IMG/VR virus record: IMGVR_UViG_3300042904_000068
Location: 1 to 40,556 of that record
Direction: 5' to 3' (one strand)
Origin: a virus
DNA: 40,556 nt
The translations under genes were made by a program, and so were the position numbers. The number at the start of each line of letters is the position of its first letter. Position 1 is the stretch's first letter. Positions 6,309-12,831 of this stretch are shown piece by piece. The notes under the pieces were generated by a model. It was not told the DNA's origin and searched no databases. It worked only from the letters and a program-made list of their open reading frames with translations.

Positions 6309-6592
6309 CCCGCGATCCGGTGCCGCGTGATGCTGCTGATGCCGTTCGGCAGGGGCACACCGGAGGTGCTGGCGTCGGTGGTGATCTGCGGCGGCTCCTC
6401 GAGGAACCCGGAGCGGTCCTGCCCGGTCGCCTTCAGGTAGTCGACCTCCACCTTCGCGGTGTCGACCAGCACGGAGGCGACCTGTGCGACGGCGCGCGCG
6501 CGATCCGGCTCCATTGGGGCCTCACGGTTGCGGAGGTCGGCCAGGGTGGCGAGCAGGTGCTCGCGCAGTTGGTTCATGTGGGGCGTTGTCAT
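6305..6592 (-). CDS. Conserved phage hypothetical protein (95 aa)
   Basis: The N-terminal pattern (NQLREHLLATLADLRNREAP, then MEPDRARAVAQVASVLVDTAKVEVDYLKATG) matches a small conserved protein that I recall near recombination genes in prophages of Pseudomonas and Burkholderia. It is entirely helical with a disordered C-terminus. No function is known. The ATG at 6592 overlaps the stop of the upstream gene. Confidence 0.75.
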   Translation of the reverse strand: MTTPHMNQLREHLLATLADLRNREAPMEPDRARAVAQVASVLVDTAKVEVDYLKATGQDRSGFLEEPPQITTDASTSGVPLPNGISSITRHRIAG

Positions 6593-6837
6593 GCTGCTTC
6601 AACCTCCCCGCGAAGGCGCTTCAGCAGCGCATCGAGCTTTTTGCGGCTCAAGCGAGTGAGGCCGCCGGCAGCCACCCGCTGCGCGCGCTCGTTGTCCGCT
6701 ACCCAGCGCCGCGTCGTCTGTACGCCCCCAGCGCTGACAAACTCCGGCACTTTGTTCGCTGCTGCTGCAACGTCGGCGCGGAGTCGCGCCTTCTCCTCCG
6801 ATACCTTGTTTCTGCGGGGGGGGGTCTGCTCGCTCAT
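6589..6837 (-). CDS. Small basic phage protein (82 aa)
   Basis: Starts at ATG 6837, overlapping the HNH gene by 4 bp. A longer frame exists upstream but is the out-of-frame shadow of the HNH gene. The protein is strongly basic with two helical segments (EEKARLRADVAAAANKVPEF and GLTRLSRKKLDALLKRLRGE). The charge suggests nucleic-acid binding. A run of eight Gs on the plus strand (6815-6822, C on the coding strand) near its 5' end is a possible slippage site. No family recognised. Confidence 0.7.
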   Translation of the reverse strand: MSEQTPPRRNKVSEEKARLRADVAAAANKVPEFVSAGGVQTTRRWVADNERAQRVAAGGLTRLSRKKLDALLKRLRGEVEAA

Positions 6838-7559
6838 GCTGCTTGCTCCTGTGCCTCTCGGGCGATTCGGTTGACCTGGCGCGTGATGGCGCCCTTCAGC
6901 TGCACCAGCTTTGCCAGTTCGGGCGAGCGGTTGCGCGGGTGGTTGCGGTTGGCGTGCTCGCCTCGGGTGATGCACTCCAGCCGGTCGGCGGTGACTTCCT
7001 CCAGCACTGCGGTCTTCATGCCTTCGCGGAAGCGCACGATGTGGCCGGCGGGGATCGGGCCGCGCTCGGCCTCCCACACCAGGCGGTGCACGGCAACCCA
7101 GCGCCGCGCGGGCACCGGGTGGTCGTCCGTCACCTTGCGTTCGAGGTAGCCATCCGCGCTGATGCGCAGGCTGCCGATAGGCTGGTAGTTGTGCTGCGCC
7201 GCGCCTGCCATCGCGCCCTTGCGGAACTGCGTGCGGCGGCTGTTCGGGTGATGGCCGGTGCCGGTCTCCAGGCTGCTGCGACCCTTGTTCCACGGGACTA
7301 GGCCGGGCTTGAACTGCGCGGCCTTCATGTTGGCGTGCTGCTTGCCGCGCGCGATCCGCCCAGAGCGATCCGACGCAAGGAACTCGGCCGACTTCTCCAG
7401 GCCGAGGGTTCGCGCACGCTGAAAGACGGAACTCACCGTGCGCGTCAGCACTTCCGCCATGTCCTTGCCGCGAAGCTGCGGATAGAACTGGCGCATGCAC
7501 TCATCCTCGGCAGCCGTCCAGGGGCGGCGGGGCGAGAGGATGCCGCGCGACTTCGTCAT
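6834..7559 (-). CDS. HNH endonuclease-like DNA-binding protein (241 aa)
   Basis: Starts at ATG 7559, sharing bases with the stop of the recombination nuclease gene upstream. Residues about 12-55 form a SANT/Myb-like or helix-turn-helix segment (RRPWTAAEDECMRQFYPQLR and TVSSVFQRARTLGL). The C-terminal half contains an HNH-type segment: the block around VAVHRLVWEAERGPIPAGH, then CITRGEHANRNHPRN. This architecture is typical of phage HNH homing-type nucleases. It is embedded in the recombination operon with coupled starts, so it may have been recruited to a phage function rather than being a recent invader. Confidence 0.75.
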   Translation of the reverse strand: MTKSRGILSPRRPWTAAEDECMRQFYPQLRGKDMAEVLTRTVSSVFQRARTLGLEKSAEFLASDRSGRIARGKQHANMKAAQFKPGLVPWNKGRSSLETGTGHHPNSRRTQFRKGAMAGAAQHNYQPIGSLRISADGYLERKVTDDHPVPARRWVAVHRLVWEAERGPIPAGHIVRFREGMKTAVLEEVTADRLECITRGEHANRNHPRNRSPELAKLVQLKGAITRQVNRIAREAQEQAA

Positions 7560-8287
7560 CACGCCGCCTCCAGCTTCCGGTGCTCGGTGAACGCCTCGAC
7601 GGTGCTGAGACGGGTGGGGGTGGGGCGCACCAGTTCCCGGTGGTTCGCGTCGAACTCGGCGATCACCTGCGCGTAGTAGGCGCGGGCGTGCTTCACCTTC
7701 TCCCGCATGGCCGCTTCCTTCGCCATGTCGCGCTCGATCGTCCAGATCGTCAGCCGCATGTGCTCGGGGATGTGGTCGACCAGGTGCAGCGACAGCGGCT
7801 CGAAGCGGATCAGGCGCTCCGGCGTGCTGACCAGGGCGTAGGCGATGTGCCAGCGCCGGGCGTTCCACAGCGCCATGTACGCGCGGCACTGCCACTCGTA
7901 CACCGTGCGGGCAGAGCCGCCGATGTCGTCCGCCAGGATCGGGAACGTTGCCGCGCTCCAGGCGGTTTTCAGGTCGTAGCCCTCGTCCGCGGGGGCGTCG
8001 TACAGGTCGCATTCGCCGGTCAGGTGCTCGTCCGTGCGCCGATCGGTGTTCTTCACCAGCGAGAGCCCGCGGACCCGGTTCAGGAGCGCGATGGAGTCGG
8101 GCTCGCACTCGATCCCCTTCTCCATTTCCTTGCTGCTCACCTCGAAGTCGATGCCGAGGATGTGCTGGGCGGCGATGTCGCGGATCGCGGTCTTTGCTCC
8201 CTGCGACAGCGGGCCTTCGGACTTGCTGCGCGGCTCGGTCATCAGGCGGCCGACCATCGAGGCGCGGATGATCAGGTCGGCCATCAC
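7559..8287 (-). CDS. YqaJ/lambda-Exo-like PD-(D/E)XK recombination exonuclease
   Basis: The 242-aa protein shows the restriction-like nuclease pattern: IECEPDSIALLNRV supplies the first acidic helix, GECDLYD the catalytic Asp region, and YDLKTAW the D-x-K core. This matches the YqaJ/lambda exonuclease family, which resects double-stranded DNA 5' to 3' to leave 3' tails. It is translated directly after the ERF-type annealing protein with a 4-bp overlap, giving the standard two-component phage recombination pair. Such pairs act in circularisation and recombination-dependent replication. Start ATG 8287; another in-frame ATG follows immediately. Confidence 0.85.
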   Translation of the reverse strand: MMADLIIRASMVGRLMTEPRSKSEGPLSQGAKTAIRDIAAQHILGIDFEVSSKEMEKGIECEPDSIALLNRVRGLSLVKNTDRRTDEHLTGECDLYDAPADEGYDLKTAWSAATFPILADDIGGSARTVYEWQCRAYMALWNARRWHIAYALVSTPERLIRFEPLSLHLVDHIPEHMRLTIWTIERDMAKEAAMREKVKHARAYYAQVIAEFDANHRELVRPTPTRLSTVEAFTEHRKLEAA

Positions 8288-9036
8288 TTCGGCTCCTTCA
8301 ATTCGCGATTGCGGCGAGCAACCTCGGAGGCGAAGCGGCGATAACCTTCGACGTCGCGAGCCTTCGTGAACGCCTGGGCGCCCTCGCTGGACAGCTTCTT
8401 CACCGCGTCCGGTGTCTCGGCGGCGTTGACCAGGTCCACCCAGGTATCCAGCAGGCTGCGCGCGGCGCCGTTGCCGTCGTCATCGTCACCGCCTTCCGCA
8501 ACGCCGCAGATAGCCTTGAGGGTGTACCGCTCCAGGTAGGTCTTCGTGCTGGCGCGCGCCTGGATCGCGTTCTTCGCGCCACCGGCATCGGGAGGCCCGC
8601 CCATGGAGACGGATTCTTCGTGCCCGTCGACGTGACGCAGGTAGCACGTCACCTCCATCCAGTCCTTTTCGTCCTTCGTCAAGCGCCAGCTGGCGGACAG
8701 TCCGTGACGGGAAAGCGCCGGGGTGAGGGCATCAACCACAGAGTGCAGCTCGGCGTAGCTCTTACCCTGAAGCGGGCCGGCGGTGACGTCGCGGTTCTTC
8801 ACGATGCGGACGGCCTCGGCCTTGAAGGCAGCGAACGCGGCGTTGTACGCCTTGCGCGCCTCGCCGGCCTCCCAGCGCGCTTGCAGGTCCATCATCTTTT
8901 CCACCTGCTCGAGGCTCGCGCCTTGGCGCAGGGCGGTCAGCATCATCCCGGCCGGGGAGGATTCGGAGAGGGTCGGCAGCTTGCGCTCGGGCGGCGCGCC
9001 AACTTCTTCGATGTCGAGAATTGCGAGGTCGGTCAT
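8284..9036 (-). CDS. erf: ERF-family single-strand annealing protein
   Basis: The 250-aa product begins at ATG 9036; a longer frame would extend over the neighbouring gene and is rejected. Residues about 45-190 carry the ERF core: an N-terminal helical block (AGEARKAYNAAFAAFKAEAV), GKSYAELHSVVDALTPALSRHGLS, WMEVTCYLRHVDG and the block TYLERYTLKAICGVA, followed by an acidic EGGDDDDGN. ERF proteins form rings on single-stranded DNA and anneal complementary strands. The paired nuclease follows immediately. Confidence 0.88.
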   Translation of the reverse strand: MTDLAILDIEEVGAPPERKLPTLSESSPAGMMLTALRQGASLEQVEKMMDLQARWEAGEARKAYNAAFAAFKAEAVRIVKNRDVTAGPLQGKSYAELHSVVDALTPALSRHGLSASWRLTKDEKDWMEVTCYLRHVDGHEESVSMGGPPDAGGAKNAIQARASTKTYLERYTLKAICGVAEGGDDDDGNGAARSLLDTWVDLVNAAETPDAVKKLSSEGAQAFTKARDVEGYRRFASEVARRNRELKEPK

Positions 9037-9040
9037 GTGG

Positions 9041-9364
9041 TCACTTCCAGAAAAGAGGGGAGAAGGCCGCAGCCAGGGCGGCAGCGCAGACAGCGGCGAC
9101 GAAATAAGCGGTGCGACGGCAGGCAAGCACCAAGTCGTCGGGGGTGGCGATCGCGTCGTCGTCGATTGCGTAACCGTCCTGAATGAGGGCGGTGGCCGAC
9201 TGGTGCCGGCGTTCCAGTTCGCCCTGCACCAGGCCGTGCTCGTCCTCCAGAAACATGACCGGCTGCAGTTCGCCCGCGCTGTAATGCGCGAACAGCTGCC
9301 CAGCGTCCATCTGCCCCGAGGCCGCGCACTCGCGCAAAAGCGCCTGATCGATTGACGCGGCCAT
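9041..9364 (-). CDS. Small C-tail membrane protein (107 aa)
   Basis: Starts at ATG 9364, sharing a base with the upstream stop (TGATG). The first 80 residues look soluble and acidic (QLFAHYSAGELQPVMFLEDE). A single hydrophobic segment at the extreme C-terminus (AYFVAAVCAAALAAAFSPLF) suggests a tail-anchored inner-membrane protein. No family is recognised. It lies 4 bp upstream of the ERF gene in the PL operon, the region where lambdoid phages keep small host-takeover or nuclease-inhibitor genes such as kil and gam. Confidence 0.7.
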   Translation of the reverse strand: MAASIDQALLRECAASGQMDAGQLFAHYSAGELQPVMFLEDEHGLVQGELERRHQSATALIQDGYAIDDDAIATPDDLVLACRRTAYFVAAVCAAALAAAFSPLFWK

Positions 9365-9600
9365 CACGCACCTCCCGGCAGCGCGCCCAGCGCCACCATC
9401 ACGATCAGGAAGACGCCAGCCAGGAGGCACGCGCCAGTGACGATGCTGTCCGCAGGGTCGAGCGGCGTCGGCGCGCTGTCGTCGTGCAGGCGGCGCACGA
9501 TCTCGGGGACCGCTGGGTGGGTCGGGTTCAACTGCGCGAGCGCAGCCGTCAGGACCGACCGCTCGCACAGCTGCAGCAGGGGGTGGAACACGCGCTTCAT
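9364..9600 (-). CDS. Small membrane protein (78 aa)
   Basis: Starts at ATG 9600, overlapping the upstream stop (ATGA). The N-terminal half is amphipathic (HPLLQLCERSVLTAALAQLN). Residues about 52-74 (DSIVTGACLLAGVFLIVMVA) form one transmembrane helix near the C-terminus. Together with the next gene it gives two consecutive small C-terminal-TM proteins made early from PL. Function unknown. Confidence 0.7.
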   Translation of the reverse strand: MKRVFHPLLQLCERSVLTAALAQLNPTHPAVPEIVRRLHDDSAPTPLDPADSIVTGACLLAGVFLIVMVALGALPGGA

Positions 9601-9878
9601 GCCGGCTCCTCGACGCTGATGTCCTTGGTGGACAGGCGGGTCAGGACTTCGCGCTCCATGGCCCTCAGGGCGACGCTAGCGAGCCATTCCGAGCCGCCGT
9701 GCACGAAGCACACCGGCTGCTCCTTGATGCCGCTGGTGGTGCTGATCGTCAGGGTGACGCGCTCGTCGGCCTTGAACTCGGCGTCGCGCAGCTCCTCGCG
9801 GGCGCGTCGGATGTCCTTCAGCAGCTCGAGGTCGGCGACGACGCCGTCGATCTGATCGTGGGCGAGGACGGCGCTCAC
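9597..9878 (-). CDS. Small hypothetical early protein (93 aa)
   Basis: GTG at 9878 overlaps the stop of the upstream gene (GTGA), which sets the start; upstream in-frame codons are Arg/Gly-rich shadow sequence. It has an acidic helical N-terminus (IDGVVADLELLKDIRRAREE) followed by a beta-rich part (ERVTLTISTTSG and PVCFVHGGSEWLASV). No family is recognised. Confidence 0.68.
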   Translation of the reverse strand: MSAVLAHDQIDGVVADLELLKDIRRAREELRDAEFKADERVTLTISTTSGIKEQPVCFVHGGSEWLASVALRAMEREVLTRLSTKDISVEEPA

Positions 9879-10129
9879 AGCGTGCCCCCAGCCGCGAAGT
9901 GCGCAGCGCACCCGCCGCAGACCTGCCCGGCCGACGGCGAGCCGCACAGGCTGCAGGTGGTGGTGAAGGGCGCGGGCTGCGCCGGCTTCACCGGGCCGAC
10001 GACGACGGCGCGGCGGGTGGGCCGCTGGTAGTCAGGAACCCGGGCACGCTGGCCAGCCAGCACCTGCTGCGCAAAGGCCGAGAGCACCGGCTGTGCCGGG
10101 GTCGTCTTGCCTGCCGTGAAGAACCGCAT
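9875..10129 (-). CDS. First PL gene: small zinc-ribbon protein (84 aa)
   Basis: ATG 10129 is preceded by AGGAGG at five bases, an excellent ribosome-binding site. The predicted PL transcript starts about 32 nt upstream. The C-terminus has a four-cysteine zinc ribbon, CSLCG and CGGCAAHF about ten residues apart. The N-terminal half is proline-rich and basic. As the first product of the leftward operon it could be an N-like antitermination or host-modulation protein, but there is no arginine-rich boxB-binding motif, so that is speculation. Confidence 0.75.
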   Translation of the reverse strand: MRFFTAGKTTPAQPVLSAFAQQVLAGQRARVPDYQRPTRRAVVVGPVKPAQPAPFTTTCSLCGSPSAGQVCGGCAAHFAAGGTL

Positions 10130-10167
10130 CTCGCCTCCTGGCGCCCTGTTTGGTGGGCGTGGAGGGA

Positions 10168-10196
10168 ATATTAGGCGTGCCTACCTTCTCTGTCAA
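10168..10196 (-). promoter_or_regulatory. pL: PL: early leftward promoter
   Basis: On the minus strand TTGACA (10196-10191, a perfect -35) and TAATAT (10173-10168, a five-of-six -10) are separated by exactly 17 bp. Transcription should begin near 10161, giving a ~32-nt leader before the first gene. Two repressor operators overlap or abut it: one covers the spacer and the edge of the -10, the other sits directly upstream of the -35. Confidence 0.9.
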
Positions 10197-10208
10197 TAGG
10201 CATCCCTA
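10172..10208. promoter_or_regulatory. OL operators (two sites)
   Basis: TAGGCGTGCCTA at 10172-10183 and TAGGCATCCCTA at 10197-10208, centre-to-centre 25 bp, each differ by one base from the palindrome TAGGCATGCCTA. The second is identical to a site in the cI-cro region. A bare half-site TAGGC also occurs at 10234-10238. Placement across PL means CI and/or Cro can shut off the leftward operon. Confidence 0.85.
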
Positions 10209-10240
10209 ACATTATGCCAACGCCGACGAACGGTAGGCGC

Positions 10241-10264
10241 AAAAAAGCCCGCGCGCGGCGGGCT
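10241..10264 (-). terminator. Terminator of the cI (lysogeny) operon
   Basis: On the minus strand a 7-bp stem AGCCCGC/GCGGGCT (10264-10258 with 10252-10246) with loop CGCGC is followed by TTTTTT. It sits 20 bp past the last gene of the cI operon and just upstream of PL, insulating the two leftward transcription units. Confidence 0.9.
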
Positions 10265-10283
10265 GGTCGTCGAGGAACTGCGG

Positions 10284-10589
10284 TTACTTCACGTGTCGCG
10301 CAATAAAGAACACTGCAGCGCTCAACAGGGTGCCGAAGGTGAGTGTCACCCCGATGACCTTCCAGGTCTGCTCATTTAATGCCTTGTGCAGCTCGGCGCG
10401 TAGATCCGACACGTCGCTCTTAGTAGCCATGGTCGCCTCGATCCGCGCGAGCCGCTCCCGCGCCGCGGTGGCGAAGTCTTCGAGGGCTTTGACGCGAGCG
10501 TCCATCTGGTCATTATCTGGGGGCTGTGGCCCACGAGGCAACCGGTTGTCGCGCCGAAGGAGCTCGTAAACGTTGCCCTCGTCAGCCAT
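10284..10589 (-). CDS. Coiled-coil protein with a C-terminal membrane anchor (101 aa)
   Basis: A heptad-like stretch (MDARVKALEDFATAARERLA, then RIEATMATKSDVSDLRAELHK) is followed by one transmembrane helix (WKVIGVTLTFGTLLSAAVFF) and a short basic cytoplasmic-type tail. The layout resembles XhlA/DUF1640-like small phage membrane proteins. The start ATG 10589 overlaps the upstream gene by 8 bp. It is the last gene of the cI operon, so it should be expressed in the lysogen. Confidence 0.75.
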   Translation of the reverse strand: MADEGNVYELLRRDNRLPRGPQPPDNDQMDARVKALEDFATAARERLARIEATMATKSDVSDLRAELHKALNEQTWKVIGVTLTFGTLLSAAVFFIARHVK

Positions 10590-10818
10590 TGTGTCGCTCC
10601 AAGTCCTCTAGCAACGTCATCACCAGTTGCATCGATCTGTCGTTGTCTTGGCCGAGTGGCGTGGTGGCCAAGTTCTTCATCCGCTGCAGGATCCGCTCCC
10701 CGAGCCGCGGATCGGTCTCATTCAGCGCAAGCACGGTCTGCCATACGAGAAGAAAAGCGGCATGCGAGACCGCGGTGTCGGCAGGCTGCTTCGGAGGTGG
10801 AGGGTCAAGGAGCCCCAT
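10582..10818 (-). CDS. Small helical protein in the cI operon (78 aa)
   Basis: Starts at ATG 10818; a much longer in-frame extension is a shadow of the HNH gene. The sequence is a short proline-rich head (GLLDPPPPKQPAD) followed by helices (HAAFLLVWQTVLALNETDPR, then RSMQLVMTLLEDLERH). No membrane segment or motif is seen. It overlaps both neighbours, consistent with coupled translation. Confidence 0.65.
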   Translation of the reverse strand: MGLLDPPPPKQPADTAVSHAAFLLVWQTVLALNETDPRLGERILQRMKNLATTPLGQDNDRSMQLVMTLLEDLERHNG

Positions 10819-11104
10819 GGGAGGCCTTTCGTGATCTGGCACATTCGCGCACATCCACCAGCGTCTTGAAGCGGTGGTCCTCTTTGCTGATCCACTGCAT
10901 GTTCGTGCGGTGGTCGGCGCCACCGGCGCACAGCGGCTGCACGTGGTCAACCTCCCAGCCTGGGCACGCGCCGCGTCGCTGGCCGGTAGTGGGGCAGGGC
11001 TCGCCCCGGATGAAGGCAAGGCGCTCCGCCGCAGAGCGCGGTGTCGCACCGGCCTCGGCCGCAGCGAGCAAAAGGAGTAGTGCAACTATTCCGTGAGGCC
11101 CCAT
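10805..11104 (-). CDS. Signal-peptide-bearing HNH nuclease (99 aa)
   Basis: Residues 1-20 form a signal peptide (GIVALLLLLAAAEAGA, likely cut after AGA). The mature part holds a compact HNH motif: DHVQPL supplies the first His, then HRTNMQW the Asn, and DHRFKT the last His, with Cys residues around it (CPTTGQ, GACPGWE, LCAGG, REC) that could bind zinc or form disulfides in the periplasm. Periplasmic export of a nuclease is unusual for a phage. Being in the repressor operon, it would be made by the lysogen and could cut DNA entering through the periplasm. ATG 11104 overlaps the lipoprotein gene by 19 bp. Confidence 0.8.
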   Translation of the reverse strand: MGPHGIVALLLLLAAAEAGATPRSAAERLAFIRGEPCPTTGQRRGACPGWEVDHVQPLCAGGADHRTNMQWISKEDHRFKTLVDVRECARSRKASHGAP

Positions 11105-11319
11105 ATCCTGCCGTTCGCCCCGCAGTTCCGTTCAAGGCCCGCCATCGAGTCATCAGCGTCGTAGCGCTTCGACCGGTAACCGTCTACAACAGCTTGCACA
11201 TAGGCGCGGCAGTTCACCGGTAACCCAGTCTCTTTCCCATAGATGGGTTTTGCATTCGGGTCTCCGTTGCATGCCACCAGCAGCAGGCAGAGGGCTGTCG
11301 TCAGCGGAGCTCTCACCAC
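11086..11319 (-). CDS. Small lipoprotein (77 aa)
   Basis: A GTG start at 11319 with AAGG upstream gives an N-terminus of basic residue, hydrophobic core and lipobox LLVAC-NGD, so Cys17 should be lipidated. Asp at +3 rather than +2 would favour outer-membrane sorting under the E. coli rule. The mature 61 residues contain two further Cys (VNCRAYVQ and LERNCGANG) that may form a disulfide, and a YDADDSMAGLE stretch. No family is recognised. It lies between the two-TM protein and the exported HNH nuclease. Confidence 0.75.
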   Translation of the reverse strand: MVRAPLTTALCLLLVACNGDPNAKPIYGKETGLPVNCRAYVQAVVDGYRSKRYDADDSMAGLERNCGANGRIWGLTE

Positions 11320-11352
11320 GGCATTGCCTTCGCGAACCGATTCATCGCCTTC

Positions 11353-11520
11353 CTACGGCTGATCGGACTTGAGCCACGTCGCCACGCGGCCGACGGCGTA
11401 CAGGATCGCGCCAAGCACCGCAATTCCAGTGCCCACGTGGTCGCCGGTGCCCGCGCGGATGATCACGCCCAGCAGCAGTACCAGGACGCCGACCACCTGG
11501 ACGATCTTCCAGGTCTTCAC
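11353..11520 (-). CDS. Two-TM small membrane protein (55 aa)
   Basis: GTG at 11520 overlaps the stop of the lipoprotein gene upstream (GTGA). The protein is almost entirely two hydrophobic helices (WKIVQVVGVLVLLLGVII and GTGIAVLGAILYAVGRVATW) joined by a short polar turn, with a basic start and KSDQP end. It resembles small inner-membrane proteins found next to lysogeny genes. Holin function is unlikely given its place in the repressor operon. Confidence 0.7.
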   Translation of the reverse strand: MKTWKIVQVVGVLVLLLGVIIRAGTGDHVGTGIAVLGAILYAVGRVATWLKSDQP

Positions 11521-12056
11521 GGCGTGATGGTCACTTCCACGGTCCGGCCGCCGCTCACCCTTGCGCGGCCGAGAAGGTACCCGCCCTGCTCGGTGTTGTA
11601 CCGCCCCGCGCTCCACACGACTCGCGTGATCAGAAAGAACTCGCCGTCCGCCAGCTCGGCGAAGCGGAAGAAGCCTTGTGCGTTGCAGGTGGTCTGCTTT
11701 GTATGCTCCGCGTACCCTGGCGGATCCGGGTTGAACTTCCGCCCTTGGTTCGTGCGCGCAAGACCGCCGCCCCCGTAGATTGCCGCCACCCGCTCCTTGG
11801 AGTATGCGGTGGCCGGAATGAGCAGCACGGGGTTTCCCGCGCAGGTGACGACACCGCCGCCCTGCTGCCGAATAAGCGCACTGCCGGTGATCGTGTTCGG
11901 ACCCGGCTTCATCAATGCCGCGGTTTCTGCGGCGTCGAATGGGGCGTGGATCTCTGTCACCTGCGGCGCGGGCGCCGCACACCCTGCGAGCATTGCCACA
12001 CTGGCAAATACTGCCAACAGCTTCGTCTTCAACCCATCCCTCACAGGTACCCCCAT
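11517..12056 (-). CDS. Lipoprotein with a carboxypeptidase-regulatory-like domain (179 aa)
   Basis: ATG 12056 overlaps the cI stop (TAATG), so it is translated directly after the repressor. Residues about 10-29 are a lipoprotein signal (LLAVFASVAMLAGC with lipobox LAGC-AA). The mature part (ITGSALIRQQGGGVVTCAGN, LIPATAYSKERVAA, and QGFFRFAELADGEFFLITRV) matches the pattern of carboxypeptidase-regulatory-like beta-sandwich domains. As the gene after cI it is probably the most strongly expressed envelope protein of the lysogen. Surface alteration or phage exclusion is an inference. Confidence 0.75.
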   Translation of the reverse strand: MGVPVRDGLKTKLLAVFASVAMLAGCAAPAPQVTEIHAPFDAAETAALMKPGPNTITGSALIRQQGGGVVTCAGNPVLLIPATAYSKERVAAIYGGGGLARTNQGRKFNPDPPGYAEHTKQTTCNAQGFFRFAELADGEFFLITRVVWSAGRYNTEQGGYLLGRARVSGGRTVEVTITP

Positions 12057-12757
12057 TAGAGTTTTTTTCCGTTCCACGCCCAGATCACGCGCCCCAGGAT
12101 GTGCACCGGCTCAGAACCATCCAGCAGCTGCACGGTCTTGACCTTGGGGTTGTCGCTGCTGATCTCGTGCCGCCCGTCAAACCTCTCCGTGACACGTTTG
12201 ACGAAAATCCGATTGTTTGCCTCTAGAACGTACACGCCGTCAATGTTCGCGTCCACGATCCCGCCGTCCACCAAAAGGATGTCGCCGTCGTTGAAGGTGC
12301 CCTCCATGGAGTCGCCGTAGCCATGGATGAACCGGAGGTTCTCCAGCGCGGTCGGCTTCAGCGTCTTGAGGATCCATTCCGGGGAGAGGGTCAGGCGGCC
12401 GACCACGACGTCATCGTGCTGCTCGGATCCCGGCCCCATTGAGGCGCTCGTTGCCAGCACGGGGACGCTGACCTTTTCAAAGCCAGGAAGGTACGGGGTC
12501 TCGACAGTCGCGAGCGCGGTCTCCGCTGACTCACCCGGTGCCAGGTGCTTTGGGCCGATCCCCGTCGCCAGCCACTTCGGATGCACCTCGAAGAAGCTCG
12601 CCGCGTTCAGCAGGTTGTCCGCCTCGAGCGTCTTCGTTCTCCCGCTGACCCAATCCGACACCGATGGCGCCTTGACGCCGCAGGCCTGGGCAAGCCGACG
12701 CTGCCATCCGCGGCCCTTGTCTTCCCCCAGCTCCTTCAAGCGATCCGCCAAGCTCAT
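12056..12757 (-). CDS. cI: CI-type prophage repressor (HTH + S24 peptidase)
   Basis: The 233-aa protein starts at ATG 12757; a longer frame would read through the operators. An N-terminal helix-turn-helix (RRLAQACGVKAPSVSDWVSG, about residues 20-40) precedes an S24/LexA-type domain with Ser150 in GDSMEGT and Lys187 in FVKRV, the Ser-Lys dyad for RecA-stimulated self-cleavage. The usual Ala-Gly or Cys-Gly cleavage dipeptide is not evident in the linker, so inducibility is uncertain. The operator at 12759-12770 abuts the start codon, and the predicted PRM start point is at or next to the ATG. Confidence 0.92.
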   Translation of the reverse strand: MSLADRLKELGEDKGRGWQRRLAQACGVKAPSVSDWVSGRTKTLEADNLLNAASFFEVHPKWLATGIGPKHLAPGESAETALATVETPYLPGFEKVSVPVLATSASMGPGSEQHDDVVVGRLTLSPEWILKTLKPTALENLRFIHGYGDSMEGTFNDGDILLVDGGIVDANIDGVYVLEANNRIFVKRVTERFDGRHEISSDNPKVKTVQLLDGSEPVHILGRVIWAWNGKKL

Positions 12758-12758
12758 G

Positions 12759-12819
12759 TAGGCAATCCTATCGAGACATTGATAGGCATCCCTATTGACA
12801 GATTCATAAGGCATGCCTA
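12759..12819. promoter_or_regulatory. OR operators (three sites) between cI and cro
   Basis: TAGGCAATCCTA (12759-12770), TAGGCATCCCTA (12783-12794) and AAGGCATGCCTA (12808-12819, with a perfect AGGCATGCCT core) are spaced 24 and 25 bp apart. They share the palindromic consensus TAGGCATGCCTA with the OL pair 2.6 kb away. The first overlaps the cI-proximal promoter, the middle one abuts the PR -35, and the last covers the PR spacer and -10 edge. This is the classic three-operator arrangement of lambdoid switches. Confidence 0.9.
12765..12793 (-). promoter_or_regulatory. Possible PRM promoter for cI
   Basis: On the minus strand TAGGAT (12770-12765) could be a -10. The hexamer 17 bp upstream (AGGGAT, 12793-12788) is a poor -35 that lies inside the middle operator, as expected for a promoter needing activation by repressor bound there. 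Transcription would start near 12758, i.e. at the cI ATG, giving a leaderless message as for lambda cI from PRM. Confidence 0.5.
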
Positions 12820-12823
12820 ACAT
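12795..12823 (+). promoter_or_regulatory. pR: PR: early rightward promoter
   Basis: TTGACA (12795-12800) and TAACAT (12818-12823) are separated by exactly 17 bp. Transcription should start around 12829-12831, right at the cro ATG (12832), so little or no 5' leader is available. Operators at 12783-12794 and 12808-12819 flank and overlap it. Confidence 0.9.
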
Positions 12824-12831
12824 GACTGCCT

